Shown here: piece by piece, positions 15,501-24,900 of the stretch
Numbering within the stretch: position 1 is the stretch's first letter
How the letters are laid out: every line of letters begins with the position of its first letter
From: Clostridium scatologenes
GTDB taxonomy: Bacteria > Bacillota > Clostridia > Clostridiales > Clostridiaceae
Reading direction: 5' to 3'
NCBI RefSeq assembly: GCF_000968375.1
Contig: NZ_CP009933.1
Coordinates: forward strand, 2,728,001 to 2,792,000
Length of the DNA: 64,000 nt
Made by a program: the position numbers and the translations under genes
Notes under the pieces: model-generated
The model's input: only the letters and a program-made list of their open reading frames with translations
Told to the model about the DNA's origin: nothing
Database searches by the model: none

Positions 15501-17799
15501 CTTCTGTTACTGTTGCAATGTCAGAAATTAAATACCCTGCCTTTGCTTTTGCAGTAAAGCTTACTGTTTCACCCTTTTTTCCATAAAGCAAGTTGTCATT
15601 TGTGGTAGTATTATCCCCTGCAGAAACCTCCATTTTATTACTGTTGATAGCATCTGTATTAATTGGATACCATGTACTTCCTGTGGTTAAAACACCGTCA
15701 TTTGCCACATTAAAAAAAATATTAGCTGCCTCAATAGAACCCTCTTTCATAATCACACCAGCTTTATTGATAACAACATTTATATTAGCATTATTAAGCT
15801 TATTATAATTAATAATTTTTTTGGTATTAGTATTCTGTAAGGTTCCACCATCTATGATAATATTACTGCCAGAATCTTCACCATAGATAACAGGAGACGA
15901 CGAACTAGATGTTATCAGTTTTGCATTGTCTTTTATCTGTAAGTCAGCTCCATACCCAAGACGAACAGCATATCCGTAATCAGTGACAATTTGAACATTA
16001 TCCTCAACGGTAAGCTTACCCTTTGATGAAGCTAAAAAATACTTAATTGCGCCCACACCGCTATTGCCTCCAGTATATTTAATGGTTCCAGACCCTGTTA
16101 TGGTAATGGGATAACTTTGAGCACCTTTTGGCGCTATGACACCATCAGTTCCTGAGCTTGACAGCGTCTTGCCATTTAAATTTAATGTGATATCCCCTTT
16201 TATATAATCATTGGGTACATGACCAGTTCCTAGGTTAATATCTTTAAGCAGGGTGATGGTTGATTTTCCACCTTGCGGTACTGCCGCAAATGCAGATTCC
16301 AAATTATCATAGTAGCTATTGTTTCCGTTAATCACTACACCTGCAACTGCATCCACTACTTTCACTTTGGCAATACCACTGTACATAGAATAATCTCCGC
16401 AAGTAACATCACAATAATAGGTATATTCTCCTGCTACCTTACCTATAGGCATGGTATAGGAAGGTTCTGTCGCCGATGAAATTTTTTGATTGTTCTCGTA
16501 CCACTGATAAGTAATTGTATCCGTAGATTTCGCTAATTCCGTCTTTTCTGCCGTAATACTAAATTTGGGCGGCTTGTCATAGCCTTGAGGAAGCGAAGCA
16601 CTGTAAGAAAGATCATATGTCAACTTCACAGTCGCGCCTGCTGTAGAACTAAAAGATGATGTTGCCTCATTCCATTTATATTCATAAACAGTACTGCCTA
16701 TTGTAATCTTTTGGTCATAACCGTTTCGAATCCAAAGGGTAACCTTTCCATCTGCCTTTTCTGAGTCTGCAGCATTCCAATCCTGGCTAGTCAATTCACC
16801 TTTGTAAGCCCAAAAGGTATTCTCAATACTAATCTTCTCTCCCTCCTGATAAGGAAGCTGAATTTTTGTATAGCCAGTGACGGATCCGTTAATTCTTCCG
16901 CCCTTGATTTTGATGTTGGGGTCTGCAACATCACCGTTTAGCACACCACCATTAATTTGGTTACCCATAGAGTTCAGTTTCCCCACAGTTGCTGTCCCGC
17001 CCGTCATATTCAGCGTCATATGTCCGTTGGAGGTATATTTAATATCCGCTCCCTCCCACGTAAAGGATCCAGATTTAATGGAAACAGTACTATCTAAAAA
17101 AACCTTTCCACCTTGTGAATTCACTTCTTTAGGAATAATGACATCTGCTCCCTCGATGGAAAGAATAGCAGAACCGACTTGCCATTTTCCGATGGCATTT
17201 CCCTTCGGATCTATGGTAATCGTGCCTTTTTTGAATTGAATATTTCCGTAAGGCGCCGATCTCCCGTCAGCAAACAAGCCACCATTAATGGTAAGAGATC
17301 CTCCGCTTTTTGAATCTGTAACCTCCATATTCGTCGCCGTGGACGTTCCAAAGTATTTTTCCAAATCTGAACCTGTGTAGGTGAGTGAGCTTGCCTTGCC
17401 GTTTAGATCTACAATCACCTGTAAGAGATTCTTATCCGAATGATCCGTGTCTTTTGCCTTTAAACATTCATTGGCAGTTTCCACAGTAATGCCATCCAAG
17501 ATGAGGTTTACCGTACCGTTTGCAGCTTCAATCAATATTCCTGTGGTAGAAGAAGCTGCCCCGTCCATGCTTAAGGTGTAGCTTCCACCTGAAGTAATTT
17601 TAATCAGTCCTCCATTTTCCTGACTGGTTTCAAAGCTGCCACCTGTCGATGTAATCTTAAGGTTATTTACTGTTACCGTTTTGGTTTCTTCTGTGGAGTT
17701 ACTTTCTGCGGCATATGCCACCGGTATACCCATCTGGAGCATTAATAAGCTGACAGATAGGATTCCCGAAAGAACTCTGCTTACAATTTTTGATTGCAC
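12559..17799 (-). CDS. Giant secreted surface protein (1746 aa) with Ig-like/MBG repeats
   Basis: The signal peptide ends at AYA (residue 30). The N-terminal third is rich in short beta-strand repeats that look like a right-handed beta-helix. Then come two or more MBG-type Ig-like repeats (AKAGYLISDI, YNGTTFELST, YNGKPYAYTG, NAGSYNLIIS). A proline-rich hinge (PYIPPYNPPAPTSQP) leads to a C-terminal domain and a final SbsA/Big_5-like Ig domain (ITFTKPADKSTLTPENVYV). No LPXTG, SLH or C-terminal membrane helix is visible, so the anchoring mode is unclear. GTG start with AAAGGAGG 8 nt upstream. The 5' two thirds are visibly richer in G+C than the rest of the island, which suggests a recombined or acquired gene. 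A LytTR cassette lies upstream. A role in adhesion or cell-surface assembly is inferred. Confidence 0.8.
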   Translation of the reverse strand: MQSKIVSRVLSGILSVSLLMLQMGIPVAYAAESNSTEETKTVTVNNLKITSTGGSFETSQENGGLIKITSGGSYTLSMDGAASSTTGILIEAANGTVNLILDGITVETANECLKAKDTDHSDKNLLQVIVDLNGKASSLTYTGSDLEKYFGTSTATNMEVTDSKSGGSLTINGGLFADGRSAPYGNIQFKKGTITIDPKGNAIGKWQVGSAILSIEGADVIIPKEVNSQGGKVFLDSTVSIKSGSFTWEGADIKYTSNGHMTLNMTGGTATVGKLNSMGNQINGGVLNGDVADPNIKIKGGRINGSVTGYTKIQLPYQEGEKISIENTFWAYKGELTSQDWNAADSEKADGKVTLWIRNGYDQKITIGSTVYEYKWNEATSSFSSTAGATVKLTYDLSYSASLPQGYDKPPKFSITAEKTELAKSTDTITYQWYENNQKISSATEPSYTMPIGKVAGEYTYYCDVTCGDYSMYSGIAKVKVVDAVAGVVINGNNSYYDNLESAFAAVPQGGKSTITLLKDINLGTGHVPNDYIKGDITLNLNGKTLSSSGTDGVIAPKGAQSYPITITGSGTIKYTGGNSGVGAIKYFLASSKGKLTVEDNVQIVTDYGYAVRLGYGADLQIKDNAKLITSSSSSPVIYGEDSGSNIIIDGGTLQNTNTKKIINYNKLNNANINVVINKAGVIMKEGSIEAANIFFNVANDGVLTTGSTWYPINTDAINSNKMEVSAGDNTTTNDNLLYGKKGETVSFTAKAKAGYLISDIATVTEGSTTLNVTKTQGDYTSAQNTCTFSFIMPSNNGVAVSVPLKLENCLKLVGGSISKAYNGTTFELSTTKGTHFTWSGTGTATIEGYYTDNTGSNQTTEENSGTATNGGAPKNAGTYYAKVSVSADDVYAAATVYVPFTITQSGTTFDGGIKTYKDNTVTNTFNYGDTITVKVTPKATGTAPMAKGLQAILSFSAPTANQMALFVGEKQITDPVNATGGVYTMTYDTKAKDLVVGSNTITAKYVGNSNMADYSENITVTLNKKAITSAVVNTSDFSASKEYNGANSFTSVALTTLEGVESGDTVKATADGTVTDVNVGTDKAFTAISVTLDGDHKDYYSLDKAAVNGNVSITQATAAGVNQELQAVKGLEKEYTFDLTKLLPALSEGKSFGDIAYTVGTVTNTDNVLAQNPTSTDIVNGKITLKVANIADKDKISAIQIKVTSKNYKDFTADLNVKTTDKLPLTVETAFTGGTYNGKPYAYTGTPTFKNGTEAVSGITYTAKYVGRDGTIYDESETAPTNAGSYNLIISIPTDNEIYTGKIEIPFTISKKDITVKANDKSIYVGGSIPENSALTYTVTGLIGNDTLKTVPTLTLDAKAVSTSAGSYTITVAGAAVGDNYNLTIENGTFNVTAAPYIPPYNPPAPTSQPTTETREIPVVVDNGGAQTNAVQVPVTRVTDTDGRKTDIVKFDQEKAKETVTKALETKTHTATISVTDIPGNNADKVDVNVPQSSMTELGSNNIALDVKTEKAALELPKETVFGLKDKDAKIEISEVKDSSKDADTKGLILKLASGSEILSNSLNIEANFTGRTKITLPIETSKLPASKEELGKFISSLAVVVQHSDGENTVDKGTIVYDSKGNPIGLSIWVNKFSTFTLVELPDNYFDGRTTIMPDKVAPDKEWHITFTKPADKSTLTPENVYVLDSAGNKVDVKISYGSDNVLRVAPVNNYKSGETYYLYISNKVTSKNKTPLPKALKFQFTIK

Positions 17800-17966
17800 G
17801 TTGTTTTCCTCCTTTTAGTGAAAATTAATCCTTGGACCTATATCTCTTGATTATATTATTTTGATTTTATGGTAGTCTATCCAACTTTTGCAGTGACTCT
17901 TTTTTCAAAATTCCTTCACCTTCTTTCAAAATGAGATAAGCAGATTATACAGTTTATTCCTTTTTC

Positions 17967-18033
17967 ATTATCTCAAGTACAGACTAAAAATCAATAGAAA
18001 AGTGATAGACAGGATTTGCAGAGGGCAGAACGG
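17967..18033 (-). promoter_or_regulatory. LytTR-type promoter cassette, surface protein
   Basis: Leftward: CCGTTCT (18027-18033), a proximal repeat with one substitution-like change, CCTGTCT (18007-18013), period 20 bp, and GATAAT (17967-17972) 29 nt further. The leader to the GTG start is about 160 nt. Confidence 0.65.
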
Positions 18034-18124
18034 AATGTTAACTAGCTTATTATCAGATTTTAAAGTGATGTGGAATAGATTACTATAGATAGTGTATAAT
18101 AAAAAATGAGGAGTTGATGAAATT

Positions 18125-19768
18125 ATGGACAAGAAAAAATTACCTATAGGAATAGATGATTTTAGCAAGTTAATTGAAGATGGATATTATTATATAGATA
18201 AATCTTTGCTTATAGAAGAACTGCTTAAGGATGGCGCGGAAGTAATTCTTTTGACTCGTCCAAGACGCTTTGGCAAGACTCTTAATATGAGCATGGTAAA
18301 AGAATTTTTCAGTATAGAAAAGGATTCAAAAGAATTATTTAAGGATTTAAAAATCATGAATACTCAGTATTCATCTTATATAAATAAATATCCAGTTATA
18401 TTCTTCTCCTTTAGAGATTGTAAAGGGCAAAAGGAAGAACTCCTAAGCTTACTTAAAACAGAAATATTTAAGGAATATAAAAAGTACCAATTTTTGCGTG
18501 AAAAGCTAGACTCCTTTGATAAAAAATATTTTGATATGGTAACAGATGAATTGACTAATTTTGATAGTAATGATTTCATTAAATTTAATAAATCTATTGA
18601 ATTTTTATGCAGGATTGTTTCAGAGTATTATAAAGTAAATCCTGTTCTTTTAATAGATGAATATGATACTCCTATGATGAGTGCCTATGAGTATGATTAT
18701 TATGAAGATGTACGATCTTTTTTTACTGTGCTTTATGGTTCTGCTCTTAAAGGAAATGTATATTTGCAAAAAGCACTGCTTACCGGGATTCAAAGAGTAG
18801 CAAAGGAAAATATATTTTCAGGATTAAATAATTTGGCAGTAGCTACTGTTATAACACCTCTTTATAAGGAATATTTCGGACTTAATGAAGATGAAGTAAC
18901 CCTTTTATTAAAGTATTATGGTATTGAATTAACTGAAGATATAAAAGCTATGTATAATGGTTATAATTTTGCAGGTTTAGAAATTTATAATCCTTGGTCA
19001 ATCCTTAATTATGCAAGGCAAAGACATCTCATATCTTACTGGGTTAATACTTCTACTAATGCATTAATAAGAAAGACCATATTAAATGCGGATAAATTCT
19101 TTTATGAAAGTTTTGATAAACTAATACTTAATAAAAGTGTAAGCATAAATGCAAGATTAGATACTTCTTTTTTTGAGATGAAAAACGTGGACACACTCTG
19201 GGGACTTCTTATAAATGCTGGATATATAACTATTACTGGAGAACCAGACTATGAAAATGATAGATATACAATTAAAATACCAAACAAAGAAGTTAAAAAA
19301 GAATTTCAAGCTATTGTATCAGGCTATATTAATATAAATGAAAGCTCCTTAAAAAATATGTTTTACTATTTACTAAATAAAGATATAGATGAATTCAGCA
19401 AAATATATAAAGGAATAGTAGAGCAGGTAACTAGTTATTACGATGCAAAAGAAAATGCATACCATATGCTTATGCTGGGGATGTGTATTTATTTAGATAG
19501 TTATTATGATATTAAATCCAACATTGAAGCAGGCGATGGCAGATGTGACATAATGTTAACAGCTCTTAATGATAAATATATAAATATTTTAATTGAATTT
19601 AAACAAGGTGATGATGTAAAAAACCTTGCAAAGACAGCACTGAATCAAATACATAGTAAAAAATATTATAGAAATCTGCAAGGTGGTACTTTACTTTTGG
19701 GTATAGCTCATAATAAAAAGCAAGTTTATATTGAACATGAACTGTTATCTAGCAATAGTTATAAATAG
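18125..19768 (+). CDS. AAA-ATPase-like protein with PD-(D/E)XK nuclease-like C terminus
   Basis: 547 residues of a family common in clostridia and Bacteroidetes. The N-terminal AAA-ATPase_like domain has the family Walker A TRPRRFGKTLN (about 39-49) and a Walker-B-like VLLIDEYDTP. The C-terminal part carries a PD-(D/E)XK signature: GDGRCDIML, then LIEFKQG. GAGGAG precedes the ATG. The family is often present in many copies per genome, and its role (defence, recombination or regulation) is not established. It is transcribed rightward, away from the LytTR cassette upstream, and ends in a hairpin terminator. Domain call secure; function unknown. Confidence 0.88.
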   Translation: MDKKKLPIGIDDFSKLIEDGYYYIDKSLLIEELLKDGAEVILLTRPRRFGKTLNMSMVKEFFSIEKDSKELFKDLKIMNTQYSSYINKYPVIFFSFRDCKGQKEELLSLLKTEIFKEYKKYQFLREKLDSFDKKYFDMVTDELTNFDSNDFIKFNKSIEFLCRIVSEYYKVNPVLLIDEYDTPMMSAYEYDYYEDVRSFFTVLYGSALKGNVYLQKALLTGIQRVAKENIFSGLNNLAVATVITPLYKEYFGLNEDEVTLLLKYYGIELTEDIKAMYNGYNFAGLEIYNPWSILNYARQRHLISYWVNTSTNALIRKTILNADKFFYESFDKLILNKSVSINARLDTSFFEMKNVDTLWGLLINAGYITITGEPDYENDRYTIKIPNKEVKKEFQAIVSGYININESSLKNMFYYLLNKDIDEFSKIYKGIVEQVTSYYDAKENAYHMLMLGMCIYLDSYYDIKSNIEAGDGRCDIMLTALNDKYINILIEFKQGDDVKNLAKTALNQIHSKKYYRNLQGGTLLLGIAHNKKQVYIEHELLSSNSYK

Positions 19769-19790
19769 TTTTTTAGTATACTATAACGAT

Positions 19791-19829
19791 AAAAGCTTGA
19801 GCAGACCTATAATCTGCCCAAGCTTTTTA
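19791..19829. terminator. Hairpin terminator
   Basis: AAAGCTTGAGCAGA (19792-19805) pairs with TCTGCCCAAGCTTT, then a T-run on the plus strand. It serves the converging 18125-19768 gene and possibly the MCP gene. Confidence 0.8.
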
Positions 19830-19838
19830 CTTTTTCAT

Positions 19839-21818
19839 TTACTCTAACTTAAATTCTGAAAGTCTTTTTCGCAGATTTAACGCAAGTTCTGTAAGTGATT
19901 CTGCACTCTTTGAAATATTTTCTACAGCTGAAAGCTGATATTGCATTGAAGCAGTAACTTCCTCTGAAGAAATAGATGCTTCCTCTGAAATTTCAGAAAT
20001 ACTACTCACTGTATTTTTTATCGCTTTTTCTCGAATTCTTAATTCATCAATTTTATTAATAGTTTCTTCTATTCTGCCTGCAGCTTTTTCTACTGAGCTT
20101 AATATCTGTTCAAAGGCACTGCTTACATTTTCTACTGCTTTTTCTTGTTCAATATGAATACTCTTAACATTTTTCATTATAGAAACAGTGTTTTTACTTT
20201 CAGTCCTAGTGCTTTCAAGTATTTTATCAATACTTCTAGTTGCAGCATCTGATTCCTCAGCTAATTTTCTTATCTCCATTGCAACTACATTAAACCCATT
20301 TCCGGCTTCCCCTGCTCTTGCAGCTTCTATTGAAGCATTTAATGCCAGCAAATTTGTTTGAGCTGCAATAGATTTTATGCTTTCAAGTATTTCATATATA
20401 GTTTCTGTGCTGTTATCAAGTTTGACTATAGCTTGTCCAACTTCAATATTTGATTTTTTTGTTTTTTCACTTTGTTCACTAAGTTCTTTAAGCATATTAA
20501 TTCCCTGCTTGTTTACTATTAAGGTATTTTCCATTTCTTTATTAAGTAAATCACTGCTTTTTAATAACTGCTCAAGTGATTGAGATAGTTCATTAGATAT
20601 ATTAACAGTTTTTTGAATTTCCTGAGTTTGTTTTTCTGCCCCTACAGAAATTTCTCTAATTGCATGGGAAACTTCAAGTGCAGATGCATTTGTTTCCTCA
20701 GCGGAAGAAAATAAATTTTCAGATGCATTCATTACTTCGTTTCCAACACCTTGGGTGGATATTATAAGTTTTCTTACATTTTCTACCATAGAATTGAAAC
20801 TGTTACACAGCTGACCAATTTCATCTTTTCTTTTAATATTTTTTATTTTTCTAGAAAAATCTCCTCCTTCAAGATATTTCATTTCATCCTTCACAAGATT
20901 AATATACTTAACAACTTTTCCTGAACCCATATAAGCAATGAGTATTAGTATAATTGTAATAATTAGACTAAATATTATTATGATTTTTTTAATATTATTT
21001 GTTGTTGCACTGATTTCTGTATAATTTATTTCTGTAATAAGTGTTGAATCTAAGCTTTTTATATAATTATAGATTAGTATTTTTTTTATATTGTTTTTAT
21101 CATAAATTATTTTGCTGCCATTTTGATTTTTAGTTATCTCTTTTAATATGTCATTATCAACTGGTGTTGATAGTAATTTTTTATCCTTATGTGTAATTAT
21201 TTTTCCAGTAGATTTGTTTACAATATAACTTACTCCAGTTTGCGAAAACTTTACTTCTGATATTATTTTACTTAGATAATCAAGTTTAAGATCTGCTCCA
21301 ATCACTCCTATAAGCTGACCATCCTTATGAACTGCCTTTGCTCCTGTAATAATAGTGTTTCCAGATGCAGCATCTACATAAGGGTTTGTCCAAATAACAG
21401 AATCACTTTTTTCAGCGTCTTTATACCAGCTCCTTGTTCTTGGATCTAATTTAAAATCAATTTCAGGATATGTAATAACTTTACCTTCTTCTGTTCCAAT
21501 ATATGCAAGATTAATATCTGGATTAGAAACCTGAAATGCTTTAAGAGCATCTACTGTATAAAGTTTAAAATCAGGATGGGCAATGATTTCCTTCATATTT
21601 GTATTCTCACCTACTGTGGAGATTCCACTTCCAAAGCCTTCAATAGTTTTTATTAATATTTTTACTGTTTCATCATTAAGTTTTATATAATCTTTACAGT
21701 ATTGTTGTTCTATTACCTTCTCTGAAAACATTGTACTGGCAATCCCTAAGCCAACTGAAAAAATACATATTATTAAGGTAACTGCAATTACAATTTTTAA
21801 TCGTATGCTTTTTAACAC
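19839..21818 (-). CDS. Methyl-accepting chemotaxis protein with dCache sensor
   Basis: 659 residues. Membrane helix near 8-30, an extracellular double-Cache domain (about 35-275, with [11 protein letters not shown] and [12 protein letters not shown]), second helix near 280-300, a HAMP domain and a cytoplasmic signalling domain. The signalling tip around [20 protein letters not shown] is intact. It should detect a small extracellular ligand and steer CheA activity. The start is GTG with AAGGAG about 11 nt upstream. A LytTR-type cassette precedes it, so expression is probably tied to the island's two-component system rather than to general motility control. Confidence 0.93.
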   Translation of the reverse strand: MLKSIRLKIVIAVTLIICIFSVGLGIASTMFSEKVIEQQYCKDYIKLNDETVKILIKTIEGFGSGISTVGENTNMKEIIAHPDFKLYTVDALKAFQVSNPDINLAYIGTEEGKVITYPEIDFKLDPRTRSWYKDAEKSDSVIWTNPYVDAASGNTIITGAKAVHKDGQLIGVIGADLKLDYLSKIISEVKFSQTGVSYIVNKSTGKIITHKDKKLLSTPVDNDILKEITKNQNGSKIIYDKNNIKKILIYNYIKSLDSTLITEINYTEISATTNNIKKIIIIFSLIITIILILIAYMGSGKVVKYINLVKDEMKYLEGGDFSRKIKNIKRKDEIGQLCNSFNSMVENVRKLIISTQGVGNEVMNASENLFSSAEETNASALEVSHAIREISVGAEKQTQEIQKTVNISNELSQSLEQLLKSSDLLNKEMENTLIVNKQGINMLKELSEQSEKTKKSNIEVGQAIVKLDNSTETIYEILESIKSIAAQTNLLALNASIEAARAGEAGNGFNVVAMEIRKLAEESDAATRSIDKILESTRTESKNTVSIMKNVKSIHIEQEKAVENVSSAFEQILSSVEKAAGRIEETINKIDELRIREKAIKNTVSSISEISEEASISSEEVTASMQYQLSAVENISKSAESLTELALNLRKRLSEFKLE

Positions 21819-21867
21819 AATTCCATCGTCTCCTTACATAAAAATGTAATTATTTTTGTTTTTTTTT

Positions 21868-21934
21868 ATTATCTCAAATACACTAGAAAAAACAACAGAA
21901 AAGTGACAGAAGGGATTTAAAGAGGGCAGAACGG
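21868..21934 (-). promoter_or_regulatory. LytTR-type promoter cassette, MCP gene
   Basis: Leftward: CCGTTCT (21928-21934), CCCTTCT (21908-21914), period 20 bp, GATAAT (21868-21873) 29 nt further. Confidence 0.7.
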
Positions 21935-21974
21935 AATAATATCAACCTCTTATGAAATTTTTATACATAAAACA

Positions 21975-22001
21975 CCCCAAGAATACTTTTTATCCTTGGG
22001 G
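21975..22001 (-). terminator. Terminator of the DUF2207-lemA operon
   Basis: CCCCAAG pairs with CTTGGGG around an inner A/T stem, followed leftward by TGTTTT. It lies just after lemA. Confidence 0.7.
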
Positions 22002-22036
22002 TAATTAAGCTTGCCTCTATATTTACATATTAACCA

Positions 22037-22591
22037 TTAATGTGTAAACTTTACATTCGGTCTAACCTTATCCTCAGCTGTAACTTCTAAAAATTCTTTT
22101 TCATGGAAGTTAAAAAGTTTTGCAATAATATTAGATGGCACAGTGGAAATTTCTTGATTATATCGAAGAACTGTATCATTATAAAACTGACGATAATCTG
22201 CAATTCTTTTTTCAATAGCGGATAATTCTCTTTGAAGCTCAAGAAAATTTGTATTTGCTTTCAAATCTGGATAAGCTTCTGCAACAGCCATCAATCGAGA
22301 TAAAGTTTTTGACATTTCCTCAGAAGCCTTCATAATATCTCCAGGATTTTCTGCTGAAAGGTAACGTACTCTAGCATTTGTAACCTCCCCTAAAGTTTCT
22401 TTTTCATGCTGTGCATAACCAGATACTGTTTCAACTAAATTGGGAATTAAATCAGAACGCATTTTTAACTGAACATCAATTTGGCTCCATTGGTTGTCTA
22501 CCTTTAGCCTGTCTTTTATAAGCTTGTTATACGCTGAAACACCCCAAATAATAGGTATCAAAATTACTAATGCAATAATTAAAATTATCAT
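22037..22591 (-). CDS. lemA: LemA family protein
   Basis: 184 residues: one N-terminal membrane helix (IILIIALVILIPIIWG) with its short tail outside, then a helical bundle typical of LemA (NQWSQIDVQLKMRSDLIPNLVETV and IVRYNQE-like segments). AGGAGG precedes the ATG. It follows the DUF2207 gene by 55 nt in the same operon, a pairing seen widely in bacteria. Its biochemical role is not established; the pair is thought to act in the envelope. Expression probably follows the LytTR cassette at 24598-24664. Confidence 0.92.
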   Translation of the reverse strand: MIILIIALVILIPIIWGVSAYNKLIKDRLKVDNQWSQIDVQLKMRSDLIPNLVETVSGYAQHEKETLGEVTNARVRYLSAENPGDIMKASEEMSKTLSRLMAVAEAYPDLKANTNFLELQRELSAIEKRIADYRQFYNDTVLRYNQEISTVPSNIIAKLFNFHEKEFLEVTAEDKVRPNVKFTH

Positions 22592-22646
22592 AATTATCCT
22601 CCTTCAAAATTATAAATTTTTTAATACTACTGAAAGAAAACTAAGG

Positions 22647-24494
22647 TTAATCACAGCTAGAACCACCACCTCCATCGCCGCTGCCTCCACCACTGGAGAA
22701 GCCGCCGCCGTCACCACTGCCAGAACTTTCATTGCTTGAACTTTCAAGTTTTCTTATAGAATCAAAAATATCACTGTCTTCATTATTAGTTTCATTAGCC
22801 ATATTGCACATCATATAAAGTATATAATAATCACTATTGTAAGTATCATAATAATCATCCCTCTGAAGCTCTGGATATTTCATAGGCAGAGCTTTTAATA
22901 TAGTATCACCTTCCCCTAGTGCTACCGCATATACAAGGTATCTCTCCCAAACTACTAGTTCTGGCAATTCTTTTTCATCAAACAAAGTGAAATCCTTAAG
23001 AAAATTTTTAAAGGCACCCCACATTGCTAATTCATTCTCACCTTTTTGAGTAAGCTTTTCCAATGAACAACCAGTTATTGAAAGTATAAAGAGAATTACA
23101 AATGCCCCTGCAAGTAACACATTAGTTTCATAAAAGGTTATAATTATCCCCAATATTAAAATAGCTCTTAATATTTTAATCTGCTTAGGAAGCTTTTTTT
23201 CTGTAGTGTCAATAAAGTCTTCTTGTTCTAAGCTTGCCATAGATTTTTCATTAAACTCATCAAAAATAGCCTTTGCCTCTTCTGTATTGTTATCAATATA
23301 AGTTTTAATTTCAGAGTTACCAATACAATTATTATGACCTGCTACATTTTTAGAAATAAATTTAAAAATAATCTTTTCGTGGTCACATAATATAGGGATA
23401 TCCTTATTTTTCTCTATTTTAATTAATGTCTTTCTTTCTTCCTTATGAGGCTTAAATTCTAAAAAACCCTTTAAACTTAAATCTAAAATAGTTGACGTGA
23501 ATTTTTGGGAGTAAACATCCGTTTTTTTATAAAAATAAAATAAATCCGTAACTTCAGCTGGTGTAAGCTTTGATGGCAAATCCCTTATATAATCGGGTTT
23601 AAGCGCAGGTTGAAGCCTTTTAAAGTTTTTCTTTTTTAATTTTTTAATGAATATAAATCCACCTATAAGAACGGGTATCGGAAATATGATATTCCAGAAT
23701 AAAAACCGCTGATTATCCTTTTTATTTGCTTCTCTTTCCTCATTTGCCTTATCTGCATTTTGTTGTTCTTCCGCTAATATCTCCTTAAGGGCATCTTTAC
23801 CTGTAAAATTTTTTCCCTTTGGAAACAAACTCAAAGGAGCTGTTGTTCTTATCTCTACATAAGTATTAGGCGAAACTTTATCCACAGCTAAACTAACCAT
23901 TTCGCCGCTGTCTTTTGTTACATTTCCATTTAGAGGTCCATGAGCCCATACCTTAATTTCTTCCTTTGAAGCGCCCTTTGGAATATGGACTTTTGCGATT
24001 ACATTTTTTATAGGTATATCAACTTCTTCTCCTAATACCTTCCAATAAAATTCCGCTGTATCCTTGTGTAAACTAACAGCATTATTTACTTTATATGAAA
24101 ATTTAAAGTTTTTACTTTCATCCTTCGCACTAAAATAAACCTCCGCACTTAGCCCATTATTGTCCTTTGAAATAGCAAATTCCCCCTTTGGTCTATTTGC
24201 ATCAAAATTGTCTATCTGCTTGTACTCTTCATCATCCACCGAAACAGAAAAATCAGAAATAGAATGTGTGCCTTTCAAAGGAATATTTCTCTTGAATCTA
24301 GAAAAGGTTCCACCTTTAAAAGTACCAATCCAATGTTCAGTAAATAGAGCACTTCCATCCTCTTGAAGAGTTATGTCAACATCTAACTTGTCATAACTAT
24401 AACTCTTTTCTGCTGCTTCAGCAGTAATGGAAAATGAGATCAGCAGAGCTAATGACAGCATAAAAGTAAATAGAACCTTGCTTAACTTTCTCAT
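22647..24494 (-). CDS. DUF2207 membrane protein with Gly/Ser-rich tail
   Basis: 615 residues. Signal peptide (cleavage near AEAAEK), an extracellular DUF2207 domain (about 28-230), a membrane helix (about 260-280), a cytoplasmic segment, a further hydrophobic pair (about 430-465) and a C-terminal tail very rich in Gly and Ser ending in CD, as is normal for the family. GGAGG precedes the ATG. It forms an operon with lemA. The leader between promoter and start contains a relic of the response-regulator start codon (24542-24559). Molecular function of the family is not established. Confidence 0.9.
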   Translation of the reverse strand: MRKLSKVLFTFMLSLALLISFSITAEAAEKSYSYDKLDVDITLQEDGSALFTEHWIGTFKGGTFSRFKRNIPLKGTHSISDFSVSVDDEEYKQIDNFDANRPKGEFAISKDNNGLSAEVYFSAKDESKNFKFSYKVNNAVSLHKDTAEFYWKVLGEEVDIPIKNVIAKVHIPKGASKEEIKVWAHGPLNGNVTKDSGEMVSLAVDKVSPNTYVEIRTTAPLSLFPKGKNFTGKDALKEILAEEQQNADKANEEREANKKDNQRFLFWNIIFPIPVLIGGFIFIKKLKKKNFKRLQPALKPDYIRDLPSKLTPAEVTDLFYFYKKTDVYSQKFTSTILDLSLKGFLEFKPHKEERKTLIKIEKNKDIPILCDHEKIIFKFISKNVAGHNNCIGNSEIKTYIDNNTEEAKAIFDEFNEKSMASLEQEDFIDTTEKKLPKQIKILRAILILGIIITFYETNVLLAGAFVILFILSITGCSLEKLTQKGENELAMWGAFKNFLKDFTLFDEKELPELVVWERYLVYAVALGEGDTILKALPMKYPELQRDDYYDTYNSDYYILYMMCNMANETNNEDSDIFDSIRKLESSSNESSGSGDGGGFSSGGGSGDGGGGSSCD

Positions 24495-24541
24495 TTTTTA
24501 CCTCCAATTAATTAATTTTCACAATTCTTTTTGCCACACTA

Positions 24542-24559
24542 TTATATTGATATATTCAT
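24542..24559 (-). pseudogene. Relic of response-regulator start in the DUF2207 leader
   Basis: GGTATTAATCTATGAATATA followed by TCAATATAA aligns with the regulator gene start (GGTGTTAATTTATGAAGATA then GCAATATTT). It lies 39 nt below the -10, as at the regulator (43 nt). The frame stops after five codons, so it is a non-functional vestige. Confidence 0.6.
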
Positions 24560-24597
24560 AGATTAATACCATACTTTCTAAGTGTTTTGCCTTTTTC

Positions 24598-24664
24598 ATT
24601 ATCTCAAGTACAATAGAAAAAACAATATAAAAGTGATAGAAGGGATTTAAAGAGGACAGAACGG
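24598..24664 (-). promoter_or_regulatory. LytTR-type promoter cassette, DUF2207-lemA operon
   Basis: Leftward: CCGTTCT (24658-24664), CCCTTCT (24638-24644), period 20 bp, GATAAT (24598-24603) 29 nt further. Confidence 0.7.
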
Positions 24665-24680
24665 ACTGTTACAAAAAAGA

Positions 24681-24710
24681 GATGGAAATTCCTTTATAAG
24701 AATTTCCATC
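24681..24710 (-). terminator. Terminator after the polyE-papain operon
   Basis: GATGGAAATTC pairs with GAATTTCCATC; leftward it is followed by TCTTTTTT. Confidence 0.7.
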
Positions 24711-24727
24711 TTTCGATTTTTGGGTTT

Positions 24728-24865
24728 TTATCCGATGGCTACCATCCGTTAGCTCCCATCCTCTTTAGGTGGGAGCTAACGGATGATACGCCCCTGGATA
24801 AGTTCTTCTAAGACTCAGATGTAGAGAGGTGTTCCTCATAAGCAAACTCCACCTGAGTCTAAGAA
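24728..24865. repeat. Cluster of strong hairpins in the 3' region of the TerB-like gene
   Basis: CATCCGTTAGCTCCCA (24743-24758) and its exact 16-nt complement (24770-24785) are enclosed by TTATCC/GGATAA (24728-24733, 24796-24801). Next to them TTCTAAGACTCAG (24806-24818) pairs, with one mismatch, with 24853-24865. The sequence is unusually GC-rich for the region. It resembles a structured RNA or a relic of a small mobile element. Confidence 0.5.
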
Positions 24866-24900
24866 TCACTTTATATATTTAATTAAGTACTTGCTCTTCA

